From: Chryseobacterium sp.
Lineage (GTDB): Bacteria; Bacteroidota; Bacteroidia; Flavobacteriales; Weeksellaceae
Direction: 5' to 3'
DNA: 64,000 bases
Assembly (NCBI GenBank): GCA_018260475.1
Contig: JAGLBA010000006.1
Span: 42,940 to 106,939 of the forward strand
Part shown: one piece after another, positions 16,656 to 26,352 of the stretch
How the letters are laid out: every line of letters begins with the position of its first letter
Position numbering within the stretch: position 1 is the first letter of the stretch
Made by a program: the position numbers and the translations under genes
Notes under the pieces: generated by a model
Seen by the model: the letters and a program-made list of their open reading frames with translations, nothing else
What the model was told of the DNA's origin: nothing
Database searches by the model: none

Positions 16656-18839
16656 TTAAAGTTTAAATTCTACCTTGGCATTAAAGAATCTCCCCGTAAG
16701 GCGTACCGGAACAGCATAGTTCAGACCGGTAGAAACATCATTAACCCATTGGTTGCCTACCGTATTGTTGATATTAAAGGCATTGAATACCTGTACACCC
16801 ACGCTCAGCTCCTTAAAGTTGCTCCAAAATCTACCGCTCGCTTGATTTTCATTTTGATCGATGAAGATTTTCGTGAGGCCAATATCCACCCTTTTGTAGG
16901 AAGGCAGTGTTTTTTGGTAGTCATACGGATCGGAGAATACCGCGGCGCCATTCGGTAAGCCATTCGCATAGGTGAGCGTGAGATTTACCCTCATACTTGG
17001 AAATTTCGGCATGTAATCTTGGTAAAACATCGAAAAACGGAAACGCTGATCCGTAGGCCTCGGGATGTACCCGCGCCCATCTATATTCTCATAAACTCTG
17101 GCATAACTCGCAGAAAGCCAAGAATCTACGCCTGGAACAAACTCCCCAAACAACCGCGCATCCACACCATAGGCATACCCCGTGGCATTATTTTTTCCGG
17201 AATAGCGCGTCCTCACATTATCAATATAATAAGGAATCAAATTGTCAAATTTCTTATAATACAACTCTGTGGTCAGTTTGAACGGACGGTTCACCATTTC
17301 AAATTCATAATCATTACCCAAAATCAATTGGATAGATCTCTGCGCTTTGATGTTTGGATTGAAACTGCCATCCAGATTCTTAATTTCTTTGTAGAAAGGC
17401 GCCTGGTAATACAGCCCACCCGAAAAACGGAAGAGCATATCGGCGTCCCAATCCGGCTTCACCGCGACCTGTACACGCGGGCTCACCACTGTTTCATTAT
17501 TAAAACTCCAATGCTGCGCACGCACCCCAGCATTTAGAAACACCTTATTGGCATTCCACAAAATTTTCTTGGAATACTGCGCGTAGCCGGAGAGGCGCGT
17601 CGGCGAAATTTTATTGTTTCCTGCGATGTGGTATTTCAGCTCCAAGGAAGAATCATCCAGCGTGCCGGGATCCACAGGATTGCGCGGAGAACTGTAACCC
17701 ATGGCATCCACAAGTTGCCACTCATTGGTCAGGTCTTGTATGTTTTCTTTTTCAAACTTCAATCCCACTTCATAATTCGTGTTCACATCCGTAGAACAAC
17801 GCACTTTCAGTTGGCTTCCAAAGGTGCGCACCTTCAGATCATTTCGCGCATGGTCTATTTGTCCACCGGCGTCATAAGTCGTTACAGGCTCCCCTGTTAT
17901 GGGATCGAAAGTCTGGAGCATATATCCGGAGGCGATGCTGTAATATTCGCGTTCGCGGTTTTGGTAGGCAAAATTATCCAGGATGAAAGTCCATTTATCC
18001 GTAGGTTTATAGGTCGCCGAAAGCGTTCCCATCATGTTGCGGTATTGGTCGTCCTCCCTGCCATTGAAGCCAATGCTCATACGCAACGGTTTTTGCAGTG
18101 TCCCAAAATCAACATCCTTTTGGTGCGGAATCATTTCATAATCATTCTTGGAATAATATCCGATGAAGGAAAATCCAAGTTTAGAAGTCGCCTGATAAGT
18201 CAGGTAGGACTGAACATCCATATACCGCGGGTTGAAGTCGGTATCTTCATTTAGAGTATTCAGAACCAAATTTGTATTGCGGTACCGACCAGATACCAAT
18301 CCCGTGAATTTTTTGTTTTTGGAAGCAAAACCTGTGGAAAGTCGCCCGCCGATAAGCGATGCCTCGCCCGATAATTCAAATTTCTGTGGTTGGCGGTAGT
18401 AGATGTTTAGTGCGGACGACATTTTATCGCCATATCTCGCCTCGAACCCTCCTGGTGAAAAACTGATCATGGAAACCATATCCGGATTGATTATGCTAAG
18501 GCCTTCCTGCAAGGAGTTTCGGATTAAAAACGGACGATAGATTTCTATATCATTAATGTAAATCAAATTCTCATCATAGTTCCCACCGCGCACCATATAT
18601 TGCGAAGACAGTTCGGAATTGGAATTGACCGATGGCAAAGTTTTCAAAATTCCTTCGATGCCGCCGGAGATAGATGCCACTTGCTGCGCCGATTTGGTTG
18701 AAATCTGCGTGGAGGAAAGATCTGTTATCTTCCGGGTAGATTGTTTTTGGAATACCACTTCCTCAATGGTTTTTTCCTTCTCCTGAGCCAGCGCAAACAA
18801 CGGCGACAATGCAGACGCCAGTAATATGATTTTTTTCAA
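16656..18839 (-). CDS. TonB-dependent receptor
   Basis: A 727-residue outer-membrane receptor with a signal peptide (MKKIILLASALSPLFALAQ). The plug domain begins directly after a short TonB-box-like segment (KTIEEVVFQKQS) and contains LKTLPSVNSNSELSSQYMVRGG and NLIYINDIEIYRP. A long 22-strand-type barrel follows and ends in Leu (FNAKVEFKL). It lacks the N-terminal carboxypeptidase-like domain common in Bacteroidota receptors and has no SusD partner, so the substrate is unknown. The start codon is TTG at 18839, as no ATG is suitably placed. Confidence 0.9.
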   Translation of the reverse strand: MKKIILLASALSPLFALAQEKEKTIEEVVFQKQSTRKITDLSSTQISTKSAQQVASISGGIEGILKTLPSVNSNSELSSQYMVRGGNYDENLIYINDIEIYRPFLIRNSLQEGLSIINPDMVSMISFSPGGFEARYGDKMSSALNIYYRQPQKFELSGEASLIGGRLSTGFASKNKKFTGLVSGRYRNTNLVLNTLNEDTDFNPRYMDVQSYLTYQATSKLGFSFIGYYSKNDYEMIPHQKDVDFGTLQKPLRMSIGFNGREDDQYRNMMGTLSATYKPTDKWTFILDNFAYQNREREYYSIASGYMLQTFDPITGEPVTTYDAGGQIDHARNDLKVRTFGSQLKVRCSTDVNTNYEVGLKFEKENIQDLTNEWQLVDAMGYSSPRNPVDPGTLDDSSLELKYHIAGNNKISPTRLSGYAQYSKKILWNANKVFLNAGVRAQHWSFNNETVVSPRVQVAVKPDWDADMLFRFSGGLYYQAPFYKEIKNLDGSFNPNIKAQRSIQLILGNDYEFEMVNRPFKLTTELYYKKFDNLIPYYIDNVRTRYSGKNNATGYAYGVDARLFGEFVPGVDSWLSASYARVYENIDGRGYIPRPTDQRFRFSMFYQDYMPKFPSMRVNLTLTYANGLPNGAAVFSDPYDYQKTLPSYKRVDIGLTKIFIDQNENQASGRFWSNFKELSVGVQVFNAFNINNTVGNQWVNDVSTGLNYAVPVRLTGRFFNAKVEFKL

Positions 18840-19173
18840 AATGTAATTTTGTTTAATTAAATAAAGACCGATTGAGTATATCGCAAAGGTCGCAAAGTTT
18901 TTTTAATTAACAGTGTTTTTCAGTTGTTTAGAACGCAGAGATATTTTGAGTTTAATCATTCTTTGCAACGCAGAGGCTAAGAGTTTAAATAAAACTTTCA
19001 TTTCGCACAGTCGCTGTGCTTACAAGAGAATACGGCCGCGCGGATGAACTCTTCTAATCGAAGCGCCTCTATATCACTCTTAAATATCCAAAATTTATCT
19101 TTAAATCTCAGTACTCTCTGTGTTCAGAAAATATTTTTTTGAACGCAGAGATAGTTTTAGATTAAACTAAAAT
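18840..19173. repeat. Intergenic stretch with short degenerate repeats
   Basis: No gene is seen. The unit AACGCAGAGA occurs near 18931 and 19142, with a variant near 18967 (AACGCAGAGG). CGCAAAGGTCGCAAAG lies near 18880. A perfect 6-bp hairpin GCACAG-TCG-CTGTGC lies at 19005-19019. These look like decayed copies of dispersed flavobacterial intergenic repeats. No riboswitch was recognised upstream of the receptor. Confidence 0.45.
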
Positions 19174-19983
19174 CTAAATGATTGCCTCACGGATTCTGGT
19201 TAGTTTTTGAAGTAAATCTTCCAGTTTATCCAGTTTTAGCATATTGGCACCATCGGATTTTGCGCAGCTTGGATCGGGATGTGTTTCAATGAAAATTCCA
19301 TCGGCGCCTACGGCAATACCCGCTTTGGCAATGGTTTCGATGAGTTCGGGGCGACCACCCGTAACGCCGCTGTTTTGGTTGGGCTGTTGAAGCGAATGCG
19401 TAACATCCAAAATCACCGGCGCATAGTTTCGCATGGTTGGGATGCCGCGGAAATCCACCACGAGATCGGTGTAGCCAAAGGAATTCCCGCGTTCGATAAT
19501 CGCCGTATTTTCATTTCCGGAATCCTTTATTTTTTCCACCGCAAATCTCATCGCTTCCGGCGACAGGAACTGCCCTTTTTTCAGAGATATACACTTTCCG
19601 GTTTTTGCAGCCGCTACCAAAAGATCTGTTTGACGCACCAAAAAAGCAGGAATCTGCAGGACATCCACATACTGCGCAGCCAAAGCAGCGTGGTCGTTCT
19701 CGTGAATATCTGTCGTTGTGGGAATATTGAAGTGTTCACCAACTTTTTTAATTATTTCCAAAGCCTTTTCATCGCCAATTCCCGTAAAGGAATCCACGCG
19801 TGAGCGATTGGCCTTTTTAAATGACCCTTTGAAGATGTACGGAATCTTGTATTTATCCGACAGTTCCACCACTTTTTCGGCAATTTGGAACGCCATATCC
19901 TCGCCTTCTATAGCGCACGGTCCTGCGATTAGGAAAAAGTTTTTGGAGTCTTTGTGGCTTATATTATCTAAATATTGTATCAC
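19174..19983 (-). CDS. kdsA: 3-deoxy-8-phosphooctulonate synthase (KDO8P synthase)
   Basis: A 269-residue enzyme condensing PEP with arabinose-5-phosphate for the KDO of lipopolysaccharide. Motifs: LIAGPCAIEGED, FKGSFKKANRSRVDSF, IPAFLVRQTDLL, KKGQFLSPEAM, ERGNSFGYTDLVVDFR, and HPDPSCAKSDG. The Cys23 in AGPCAIE marks the metal-dependent class (E. coli, metal-independent, has Asn at this place). The start codon is GTG at 19983. It is on the same strand as the DUF2723 gene, 111 bases downstream of it. Confidence 0.95.
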   Translation of the reverse strand: MIQYLDNISHKDSKNFFLIAGPCAIEGEDMAFQIAEKVVELSDKYKIPYIFKGSFKKANRSRVDSFTGIGDEKALEIIKKVGEHFNIPTTTDIHENDHAALAAQYVDVLQIPAFLVRQTDLLVAAAKTGKCISLKKGQFLSPEAMRFAVEKIKDSGNENTAIIERGNSFGYTDLVVDFRGIPTMRNYAPVILDVTHSLQQPNQNSGVTGGRPELIETIAKAGIAVGADGIFIETHPDPSCAKSDGANMLKLDKLEDLLQKLTRIREAII

Positions 19984-20094
19984 GCTTATAATAGTTAAAG
20001 ATTATTGTCGATTATTGTTAATTATAATTTATCATCCATCTCCTGAAACTTAAATACTGTCAATCCCGCACCTCGACACTCAAAAATAGAATTT

Positions 20095-23000
20095 TTACTG
20101 TGTTACCTTCATGATTTGTCTGGTGATTTGATCCATTTTTTCGTTGGCGTAGGTAGAGTCATAAGGCTTCATCACCTCGAATATATATTGGTAGAACGGT
20201 GCTATTTTCTGTACATTTTCAGATTCTTTGAAGGCTTTTTCCCTGCCCATCGCTTCCAAGTTCTTAATGAATGAATTGTAGCGTTTGTCCACCGGTTCTA
20301 TGGATTTTACCAAATAATCATAACCCTTTTGATTTTGCCCAATTTTCTTGTAGGCATCGGCAACGGCGGAAACAATCAACGAATATTCAAATGGTTTCAC
20401 ACGCATCTGTTTGCCAAGATATTTCTGCTCTTGCGGATCCAGACTGGTGTAGTAATCGTACTCCGTGAAAATGCCTTTCTTGGCTTCCTCTGCCATTTTC
20501 AAGCCTTTTTGTTCCTGCCCGGAAACGATGTAGCCGTAAACCATATGGCTCAAAGAACGCGGATCATTATACTTATCCACAGGGATTTCTGTACTCGCCA
20601 AATCCAAAACTTCTATCGCTTGTGCGCGTTTTCCTTTGAGGGTCAATGCCTCTGCGGCACGGCTTGCGGCACTGCGGTAGCTTACGATATTGGAGGTGGC
20701 GGTTTCATCATAATGAACATTTTTATCTTTGAAATTCCCCCACCGGAAATTTTTCACAATGCTATAAAGATCATCGCCATCTACCCTGCCAAGTTCCCCA
20801 TCTTCACTTTCGAGTGTTTTTATCGGCACGAGGCGGTAACTAAAGCCATCAAACTGAAGATAATCCCCAAGGTAGAAGATGTTTTCTGGATCATAAATCC
20901 CTAAAGATGAAAAATTAATAGGTCTTTTCCAATCAAAATTCGCCAAGATGTCCAGCATGATCATATTACTCTTGAACATGCTGCGGCTGTTGTACTGCAC
21001 TGTAATTTGATCTGCCACCTGCGGAAGATCGCTCGCTTTAATAATGCCTGCTTTCACGGCATTGGCTTTATTCACAGGGATTACAAATTTATTTACCGGC
21101 AATATATTGAAGTGCTCATACTTTTCTTCACCAAAAACCATTTTTAAGATTTGGTCCTTATCATCGGACTTAGTGCGGAGGAAGTTCACGGCATCTTTTA
21201 CCGTCATAGAATCTTGTGTGATGTATTTCCTGAATCCTGCCAAAGCCGTTTCCGGTGCGCCTTGCTCGGCTATGTTATCAAAAATAGTTTGCCAATCTTC
21301 CTTGCCCATTACATAAATTTGGTCATTCACCCCATCGCGGTATTCTGCGTGGGTAAGAGTAGAAGGAACCGGCATAGCGTTGTAGGTGCGGCGTTTTACC
21401 TGATCGATATTCCAAGGCGTGGAAAGCAATGTAAAATTCACCACCTTTACATCATCGCGGAAGCGTTCTGTTTCCTGCAATGCCCAAACGGGATAGGTAT
21501 CATTATCGCCGTAAACGAACATAATGCCGTTTTTAGGTACCGATTTCAACATAGAATAAGAATAATCGTAGGCCGCATATTTGTTGCTGCGGTCGTGCGA
21601 AGTGTAGTTTTGGAAGCCCATCATCAGCGGAATACACAATAAAACTACGCCCGCACCGATTTGCACACGGCTGTCCGGAACCTTCCTGCGAAGCATCGAA
21701 AGCAATGCAGCCGCTCCCAGGCCAATCCAAATGGCGAAGGCATAAAATGAACCTACCAAAGCATAATCTCGCTCGCGCGGCTCAAAGGGTTTCATACCGG
21801 TATAGAAAATAATGCCTACACTTGTCAAAATAAATAAGGATAATACAGCGTAAAATCTTCCAAAATCTTTATTGGCTTGAAAGAAAAACCCGATCAACCC
21901 TAGCAGCAATGGCAAAAAGAAAAATGCCACGGTGCTTTCGTTATGAAATTTCGCCGGCATCTTGTCCTGGCTTCCCCAGAGAGCATTATCTATAAAAGGA
22001 ATCCCGGAAATCCAGTTGCCGTTGGTGTTTTCCATGTGCCCTTCCAAGTCGTTTTGCCTACCCACGAAATTCCACATCAGGTATCTTACGAAATAATAGC
22101 CGTTTTGGAATGTAAAAAAATAATCCAAGTTTTGCGCTAATGACGGGCGCTGTACATTAATCATATTATAATTCTTAGCCTGAAGATAATCATCAATTTT
22201 AATAGAACCATCCTCATACTTGGCACGCATTTCATCAAAAATCTTCTTCGCCTCCGGGTTATCGGCAATTTCTTCATTAGCGTAATTGAAGGTAAAATCC
22301 GGCGCACCGTACATGCTCATATAGTTGGCCATCACCTCTTTATCTTCATTAAACATCCTTGGCATAAAACTCACATGGGCTTTGCTAAAGACATAATTGG
22401 AGCGTTCGCCCACGATGCGGTAGGTGCCGGACTGCTCGTCTTTTTCGTACACATCGCCGGTTTTTTCTTGCTTATAACTTCCGTCTTCATTTTTCACAAT
22501 ACCGTTGGCATCTAGATGAGCGGTATAGTTTTGTCCATAAATTGTAGGCCAGTCGCCGTACTGCACACGGTTGTAGTAGTCCAGCATCCCGATGGCGTTA
22601 TCTGGATTGTTCAGGTTCATCGGAGGGTTGGCATTGGCACGAATCGGAATAACCATCCAGCAGGAAAAACCTATTATCATATGTATAATAGACAGTGCTA
22701 TGGTTTGGTAAATTTTCTTTCCTGATTTTCTGAAATACTTAATGGCCAAATAGCACATTGCTACCAAAATCAAAAACGCTAAAATAGTCCCGGAGTGGAA
22801 AGGCAAACCCAATCCGTTCACGGCAAAAATCTCCAATCTTCCGAACATCGTCATGATAAACGGGAAAATTCCTTTAAACACAATGGCAAGAATCAAAAGT
22901 GTGATTAAATTAGCGTAAATAAACGATTTCCAAGTAAATTTATAATTTCTCGCGTAGTAAATGAAGCATACACACGGCACCGCCAGCATACACATCATGT

Positions 23001-23580
23001 GGACACCCACAGAAAGTCCTACGGCAAAGAAAATCAAGATGATCCATCGCTCATTGTCTGGAGCGTGGTATTCATTTTCCCATTTGGTGATAAGCCAGAC
23101 AATCAGCGCAATAAACATGGAGGCCATGGAATACACCTCTCCCTCTACCGCAGAAAACCAAAATGAATCCGAAAAGGTAAAGGCCAGCGCACCAATGACG
23201 CCCGCAAAAAGAATCCCAATTTCGTCGCTGTTAGAAACTTCCTCCATCTCTTTGTGAAATAATCTCCGCACGAGATGGGTGATTGTCCAGAATAGGAAAA
23301 GGATGGTAAAGGCACTAAATAGTGCCGACATGGCATTAATAACTACAGAATAATGCTGTCCGTTCCCAAAAGCAAACATCCCCGCGACAGCTCCCACCAA
23401 CTGAAACAGTGCAGCACCCGGTGCATGGGTAACTTGAAGTTTCACAGCGGAAGAAATGTATTCCCCACAGTCCCAGAAACTGAAATTTGGCTCTATTGTT
23501 GAAAGATAAGTTATGAAGGCAATCACAAATACCACCCAGCCGAGGACGGTATTCCAGCGTTTGAAAGTCCAGTTTTTCAT
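20095..23580 (-). CDS. DUF2723 family large membrane protein (TMEM260-like)
   Basis: An approximately 1161-residue protein. The N-terminal half is polytopic, with segments from about residue 10 (VLGWVVFVIAFITYL) through about 670 and the family's opening EPNFSFWDCGEYISSAVKLQ with acidic residues in the first loop, as in GT-C glycosyltransferases. The C-terminal third is soluble and helical (TPR-like, GKRAQAIEVLDLA). DUF2723 proteins are related to human TMEM260, a protein O-mannosyltransferase, so a protein or lipid glycosyltransferase role is likely but unproven. The frame is open 62 codons further upstream, but that extension is AT-rich and unlike the family. ATG at 23580 is chosen. Confidence 0.85.
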   Translation of the reverse strand: MKNWTFKRWNTVLGWVVFVIAFITYLSTIEPNFSFWDCGEYISSAVKLQVTHAPGAALFQLVGAVAGMFAFGNGQHYSVVINAMSALFSAFTILFLFWTITHLVRRLFHKEMEEVSNSDEIGILFAGVIGALAFTFSDSFWFSAVEGEVYSMASMFIALIVWLITKWENEYHAPDNERWIILIFFAVGLSVGVHMMCMLAVPCVCFIYYARNYKFTWKSFIYANLITLLILAIVFKGIFPFIMTMFGRLEIFAVNGLGLPFHSGTILAFLILVAMCYLAIKYFRKSGKKIYQTIALSIIHMIIGFSCWMVIPIRANANPPMNLNNPDNAIGMLDYYNRVQYGDWPTIYGQNYTAHLDANGIVKNEDGSYKQEKTGDVYEKDEQSGTYRIVGERSNYVFSKAHVSFMPRMFNEDKEVMANYMSMYGAPDFTFNYANEEIADNPEAKKIFDEMRAKYEDGSIKIDDYLQAKNYNMINVQRPSLAQNLDYFFTFQNGYYFVRYLMWNFVGRQNDLEGHMENTNGNWISGIPFIDNALWGSQDKMPAKFHNESTVAFFFLPLLLGLIGFFFQANKDFGRFYAVLSLFILTSVGIIFYTGMKPFEPRERDYALVGSFYAFAIWIGLGAAALLSMLRRKVPDSRVQIGAGVVLLCIPLMMGFQNYTSHDRSNKYAAYDYSYSMLKSVPKNGIMFVYGDNDTYPVWALQETERFRDDVKVVNFTLLSTPWNIDQVKRRTYNAMPVPSTLTHAEYRDGVNDQIYVMGKEDWQTIFDNIAEQGAPETALAGFRKYITQDSMTVKDAVNFLRTKSDDKDQILKMVFGEEKYEHFNILPVNKFVIPVNKANAVKAGIIKASDLPQVADQITVQYNSRSMFKSNMIMLDILANFDWKRPINFSSLGIYDPENIFYLGDYLQFDGFSYRLVPIKTLESEDGELGRVDGDDLYSIVKNFRWGNFKDKNVHYDETATSNIVSYRSAASRAAEALTLKGKRAQAIEVLDLASTEIPVDKYNDPRSLSHMVYGYIVSGQEQKGLKMAEEAKKGIFTEYDYYTSLDPQEQKYLGKQMRVKPFEYSLIVSAVADAYKKIGQNQKGYDYLVKSIEPVDKRYNSFIKNLEAMGREKAFKESENVQKIAPFYQYIFEVMKPYDSTYANEKMDQITRQIMKVTQ

Positions 23581-23769
23581 ATAAAATATACAGTTTGGCG
23601 AAATTAATATTTTTAATCGAGTTAATTTATATTTTAACATAAATTTAAACAGTGGCTTAATTTTTGAAATAGAAAAAAGTTGATTATCAAATGTTATAAT
23701 CTCAAAAAAGTAAAAAAAATAAACATATATCCAAAACCAAAGCAGAAACGCACAAAAATTTATCAATAA

Positions 23770-23802
23770 TTGATAAAAATCACTATTTTTTTCATATTTT
23801 TG
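23770..23802 (+). promoter_or_regulatory. Candidate promoter of cysteine-synthase-like gene
   Basis: TTG at 23770-23772, then 22 bases, then TATTTTTG (23795-23802) fits the Bacteroidota consensus. It lies 33 bases before the ATG. Confidence 0.55.
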
Positions 23803-23835
23803 CAGACAGTTTTTCGGGGTTAAAATGCTATTGAA

Positions 23836-24873
23836 ATGAAGAATGTTTATGATAATATATTAGGACTTGTAGGCCACACTCCCATGGTAAGGCTAAACCG
23901 TGTAACCGCGGAGATAGCGGCTACCGTGTACGCCAAACTGGAGTCTTGCAACCCTGGCCATTCTACCAAAGACCGTATTGCTATTCACATTATAGAAAAC
24001 GCCGAGAAGAAAGGACTCCTAAATAAAGATTCCGTAATCGTAGAAACAACTTCTGGAAATACTGGTTTTTCTGTTGCTATGGTTTGTATTATAAAAGGTT
24101 ACAAATGTATTTTGGCAGTAAGTGATAAAACCAAAGCTGAAAAAATTGCTTACCTAAAGGCGTTGGGTGCAAAGGTATATGTTTGCCCATCATCTGTTCC
24201 TGCAGATGATCCCCGCTCCTATTATGAAGTGGCAAAACGCATCGCTCGCGAAACGCCTAATTCCGTATATATTAATCAATATTTTAACGAGTTGAATATT
24301 GATGCACACTACCGCACGACAGGCCCGGAAATTTGGGAGCAAACCGAAGGGAAAATTACCCACATTTTTGCATGTACCGGAACAGGAGGAACGCTGTCTG
24401 GCTCTGCTAAATATTTGAAAGAACAAAATCCGGACATTAAAGTTATAGGTGTAGATGCCGATGGATCGGTGTTAAAAGGCTATCATGAAACCGGCGTCCT
24501 GAATAAAAACGACATTCACCCTTACCAAATCGAAGGTATGGGGAAAAATTTGATTCCTTCGGCCCTACTTTTCGATAAAATAGATGAATTTGTGAAGGTA
24601 AATGATGAAATGGCGGCATATCGTACGCGTGAAATTGCATTGAAAGAGGCAATAATGGGCGGCTACACTACAGGTGCGGTAACACAAGGCCTCTTACAAT
24701 ACGCCAATTCACACGAATTTAAAGAAAGCGATGTGGTAGTCCTCATCTACCCGGACCATGGTTCCCGCTACATGACAAAAGTGTACAGCGACCAATGGAT
24801 GGCGGAACAAGGCTTTGTAAATAACTGCGTACACAACTACGAAGAAGTTTTTAAAACAGAATTTGTAAAATAA
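23836..24873 (+). CDS. PLP-dependent cysteine synthase family protein (candidate cysteate synthase)
   Basis: A 345-residue beta-family PLP enzyme. The PLP lysine lies in NPGHSTKDRIA, the phosphate/substrate loop is TSGNTGFSVA, and the PLP-phosphate loop is GTGTGGTLSGSAK. Close relatives include cysteine synthases, cystathionine beta-synthases and cysteate synthases. The next gene is a serine-palmitoyltransferase-like enzyme on the same strand. In sulfonolipid-making Bacteroidota (including Chryseobacterium) a cysteine-synthase-like cysteate synthase works with such an enzyme to make capnine. Cysteate synthase is therefore the favoured reading by context; ordinary cysteine synthase remains possible. 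A weak terminator hairpin separates the two genes. Confidence 0.75.
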   Translation: MKNVYDNILGLVGHTPMVRLNRVTAEIAATVYAKLESCNPGHSTKDRIAIHIIENAEKKGLLNKDSVIVETTSGNTGFSVAMVCIIKGYKCILAVSDKTKAEKIAYLKALGAKVYVCPSSVPADDPRSYYEVAKRIARETPNSVYINQYFNELNIDAHYRTTGPEIWEQTEGKITHIFACTGTGGTLSGSAKYLKEQNPDIKVIGVDADGSVLKGYHETGVLNKNDIHPYQIEGMGKNLIPSALLFDKIDEFVKVNDEMAAYRTREIALKEAIMGGYTTGAVTQGLLQYANSHEFKESDVVVLIYPDHGSRYMTKVYSDQWMAEQGFVNNCVHNYEEVFKTEFVK

Positions 24874-24891
24874 AAAACAGTAAACTATAGC

Positions 24892-24919
24892 GGCCTTTTG
24901 TGAAAGCAAAAGGCCTTTT
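24892..24919 (+). terminator. Hairpin with short T run between PLP enzyme genes
   Basis: GGCCTTTTG pairs perfectly with CAAAAGGCC around a 6-base loop and is followed by TTTTG. The T tract is short, so partial read-through into the SPT-like gene is plausible. Confidence 0.65.
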
Positions 24920-24951
24920 GTAAAACTGTTTAACCTATCAAATAAAATTTA

Positions 24952-26223
24952 ATGGATATTTTTGAAAGAATAAGACAAAATCCTGGACCGCTCGGCCAGT
25001 TTGCCGACTATGGCGAAGGTTACTTCGTTTTCCCAAAACTTGATGGACCGATCGGACCGCGTATGAAATTCCAAGGGAAAGATGTGATTTTTTGGAGTGC
25101 TAATGACTACCTCGGTCTTTGCAACCACCCGGAAGTAAAAAAAGCAGATGCGGATGCAGCCGCTGAATACGGCATGTTTTACCCGATGGGCGCACGCGCA
25201 ATGTCCGGTGAAACAGACCAACACCAGCAATTGGAAAAAGAACTTGCTGAGTTTGTACAAAAAGAATCTGCATATTTGCTGAACTTTGGATACCAGGGAA
25301 TGGTTTCTATCATTGATGCCTTAGTTGGGAAAAATGATGTCATCGTATATGATGTGGATTCCCACGCCTGCATCGTAGATGGGGTGCGCCTTCACATTGG
25401 GAAACGCTTCACTTACCGGCACAACGACCTTGAAAGTGTGGAAAAGAACCTACAGCGTGCTACAAAAGTTGCCTCAGAAACCGGAGGCGGAATTTTGCTC
25501 ATCACCGAAGGGGTTTTCGGGATGCGCGGACAACAAGGTAAGCTAAAAGAAATCGCAGCCCTGAAATCCAAATTTAACTTCCGCATGCTGGTAGATGATG
25601 CTCATGGTTTCGGTACGCTGGGCACCACAGGTGCTGGTGCGGGTGAAGAGCAAGGTGTGCAAGATCAGATAGATGTGTATTTTTCTACTTTTGCAAAATC
25701 CATGGCAGGCTTTGGCGCATTCGTAGCTGGTGACAAAGAAATCATCCGTTACCTAAAATACAATATGCGCTCCCAGATTTTCGCAAAATCATTGACAATG
25801 CCCATGGTTATTGGTGGTTTGAAGAGATTGGAACTGCTGCGTACTCGCCCGGAAATAAGAGCGAAACTTTGGGAAAATGTGGTTAAACTACAAACAGGAT
25901 TAAAAAATATCGGTTATAACATCGGTGATACCAATACTTGTGTGACGCCTGTTTTCATCCAAGGTTCACCTGTGGAAGCCACACAACTATCTAAAGATCT
26001 ACGCGAGGAATATGGCATCTTCACTTCCGTGGTAAGTTACCCTGTAATTCCGAAAGGTATGATTTTGCTAAGGCTAATCCCGACCGCAAGTCACACCGAT
26101 GCAGATATTAATGAAACGCTTGCTGCATTCGCAGCGATTTACGAAAAATTAGAGAATGGTTATTACAAAAAATTAGAACAGAAGTTATTAGAAGAACAAA
26201 ACTTGACATTCAAACCTATCTAA
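24952..26223 (+). CDS. Serine palmitoyltransferase-like alpha-oxoamine synthase (candidate cysteate acyltransferase)
   Basis: A 423-residue fold-type I PLP enzyme of the alpha-oxoamine synthase family (SPT/KBL/BioF). Motifs: FWSANDYLGLCNHPEV, the LVDDAHGFGTLG cofactor Asp/His region, and the PLP lysine in FSTFAKSMAGFGAF. It has an N-terminal segment of about 45 residues before the core and a C-terminal helix (YKKLEQKLLEEQN). Family members condense an amino acid with an acyl-CoA/ACP. Beside a cysteine-synthase-like enzyme the likely product is 3-dehydrocapnine (sulfonolipid) rather than 3-ketosphinganine, but sequence alone cannot decide. Confidence 0.8.
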   Translation: MDIFERIRQNPGPLGQFADYGEGYFVFPKLDGPIGPRMKFQGKDVIFWSANDYLGLCNHPEVKKADADAAAEYGMFYPMGARAMSGETDQHQQLEKELAEFVQKESAYLLNFGYQGMVSIIDALVGKNDVIVYDVDSHACIVDGVRLHIGKRFTYRHNDLESVEKNLQRATKVASETGGGILLITEGVFGMRGQQGKLKEIAALKSKFNFRMLVDDAHGFGTLGTTGAGAGEEQGVQDQIDVYFSTFAKSMAGFGAFVAGDKEIIRYLKYNMRSQIFAKSLTMPMVIGGLKRLELLRTRPEIRAKLWENVVKLQTGLKNIGYNIGDTNTCVTPVFIQGSPVEATQLSKDLREEYGIFTSVVSYPVIPKGMILLRLIPTASHTDADINETLAAFAAIYEKLENGYYKKLEQKLLEEQNLTFKPI

Positions 26224-26237
26224 ATTCTATTAGAACT

Positions 26238-26269
26238 AAAAAAGCCGCTTGGAAATGAGCGGTTTTTTT
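26238..26269 (+). terminator. Terminator of SPT-like gene
   Basis: AAAAAAGCCGCT pairs with AGCGGTTTTTT around an 8-base loop and runs into seven T. Confidence 0.8.
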
Positions 26270-26296
26270 ATGCTTAATTTTATTATTTAATCTAAA

Positions 26297-26329
26297 TCAA
26301 AAATCCCAAACCTATTAAAGTCTGGGATT
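26297..26329 (-). terminator. Terminator downstream of atpC
   Basis: On the minus strand AATCCCA pairs with TGGGATT (14-base loop) and is followed by TTTTTG. It lies 24 bases after the atpC stop codon. Confidence 0.65.
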
Positions 26330-26352
26330 CTAATTTTTTTAATTAAGGATGA

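Noticed and set aside
18840-19173. Riboswitch upstream of the TonB-dependent receptor
   Set aside because: No cobalamin, TPP or other known aptamer core could be recognised; only short degenerate repeats are present.
23581-23766. 62-codon N-terminal extension of the DUF2723 protein
   Set aside because: The extension is AT-rich and unlike the family, whose N-terminus matches ATG 23580.
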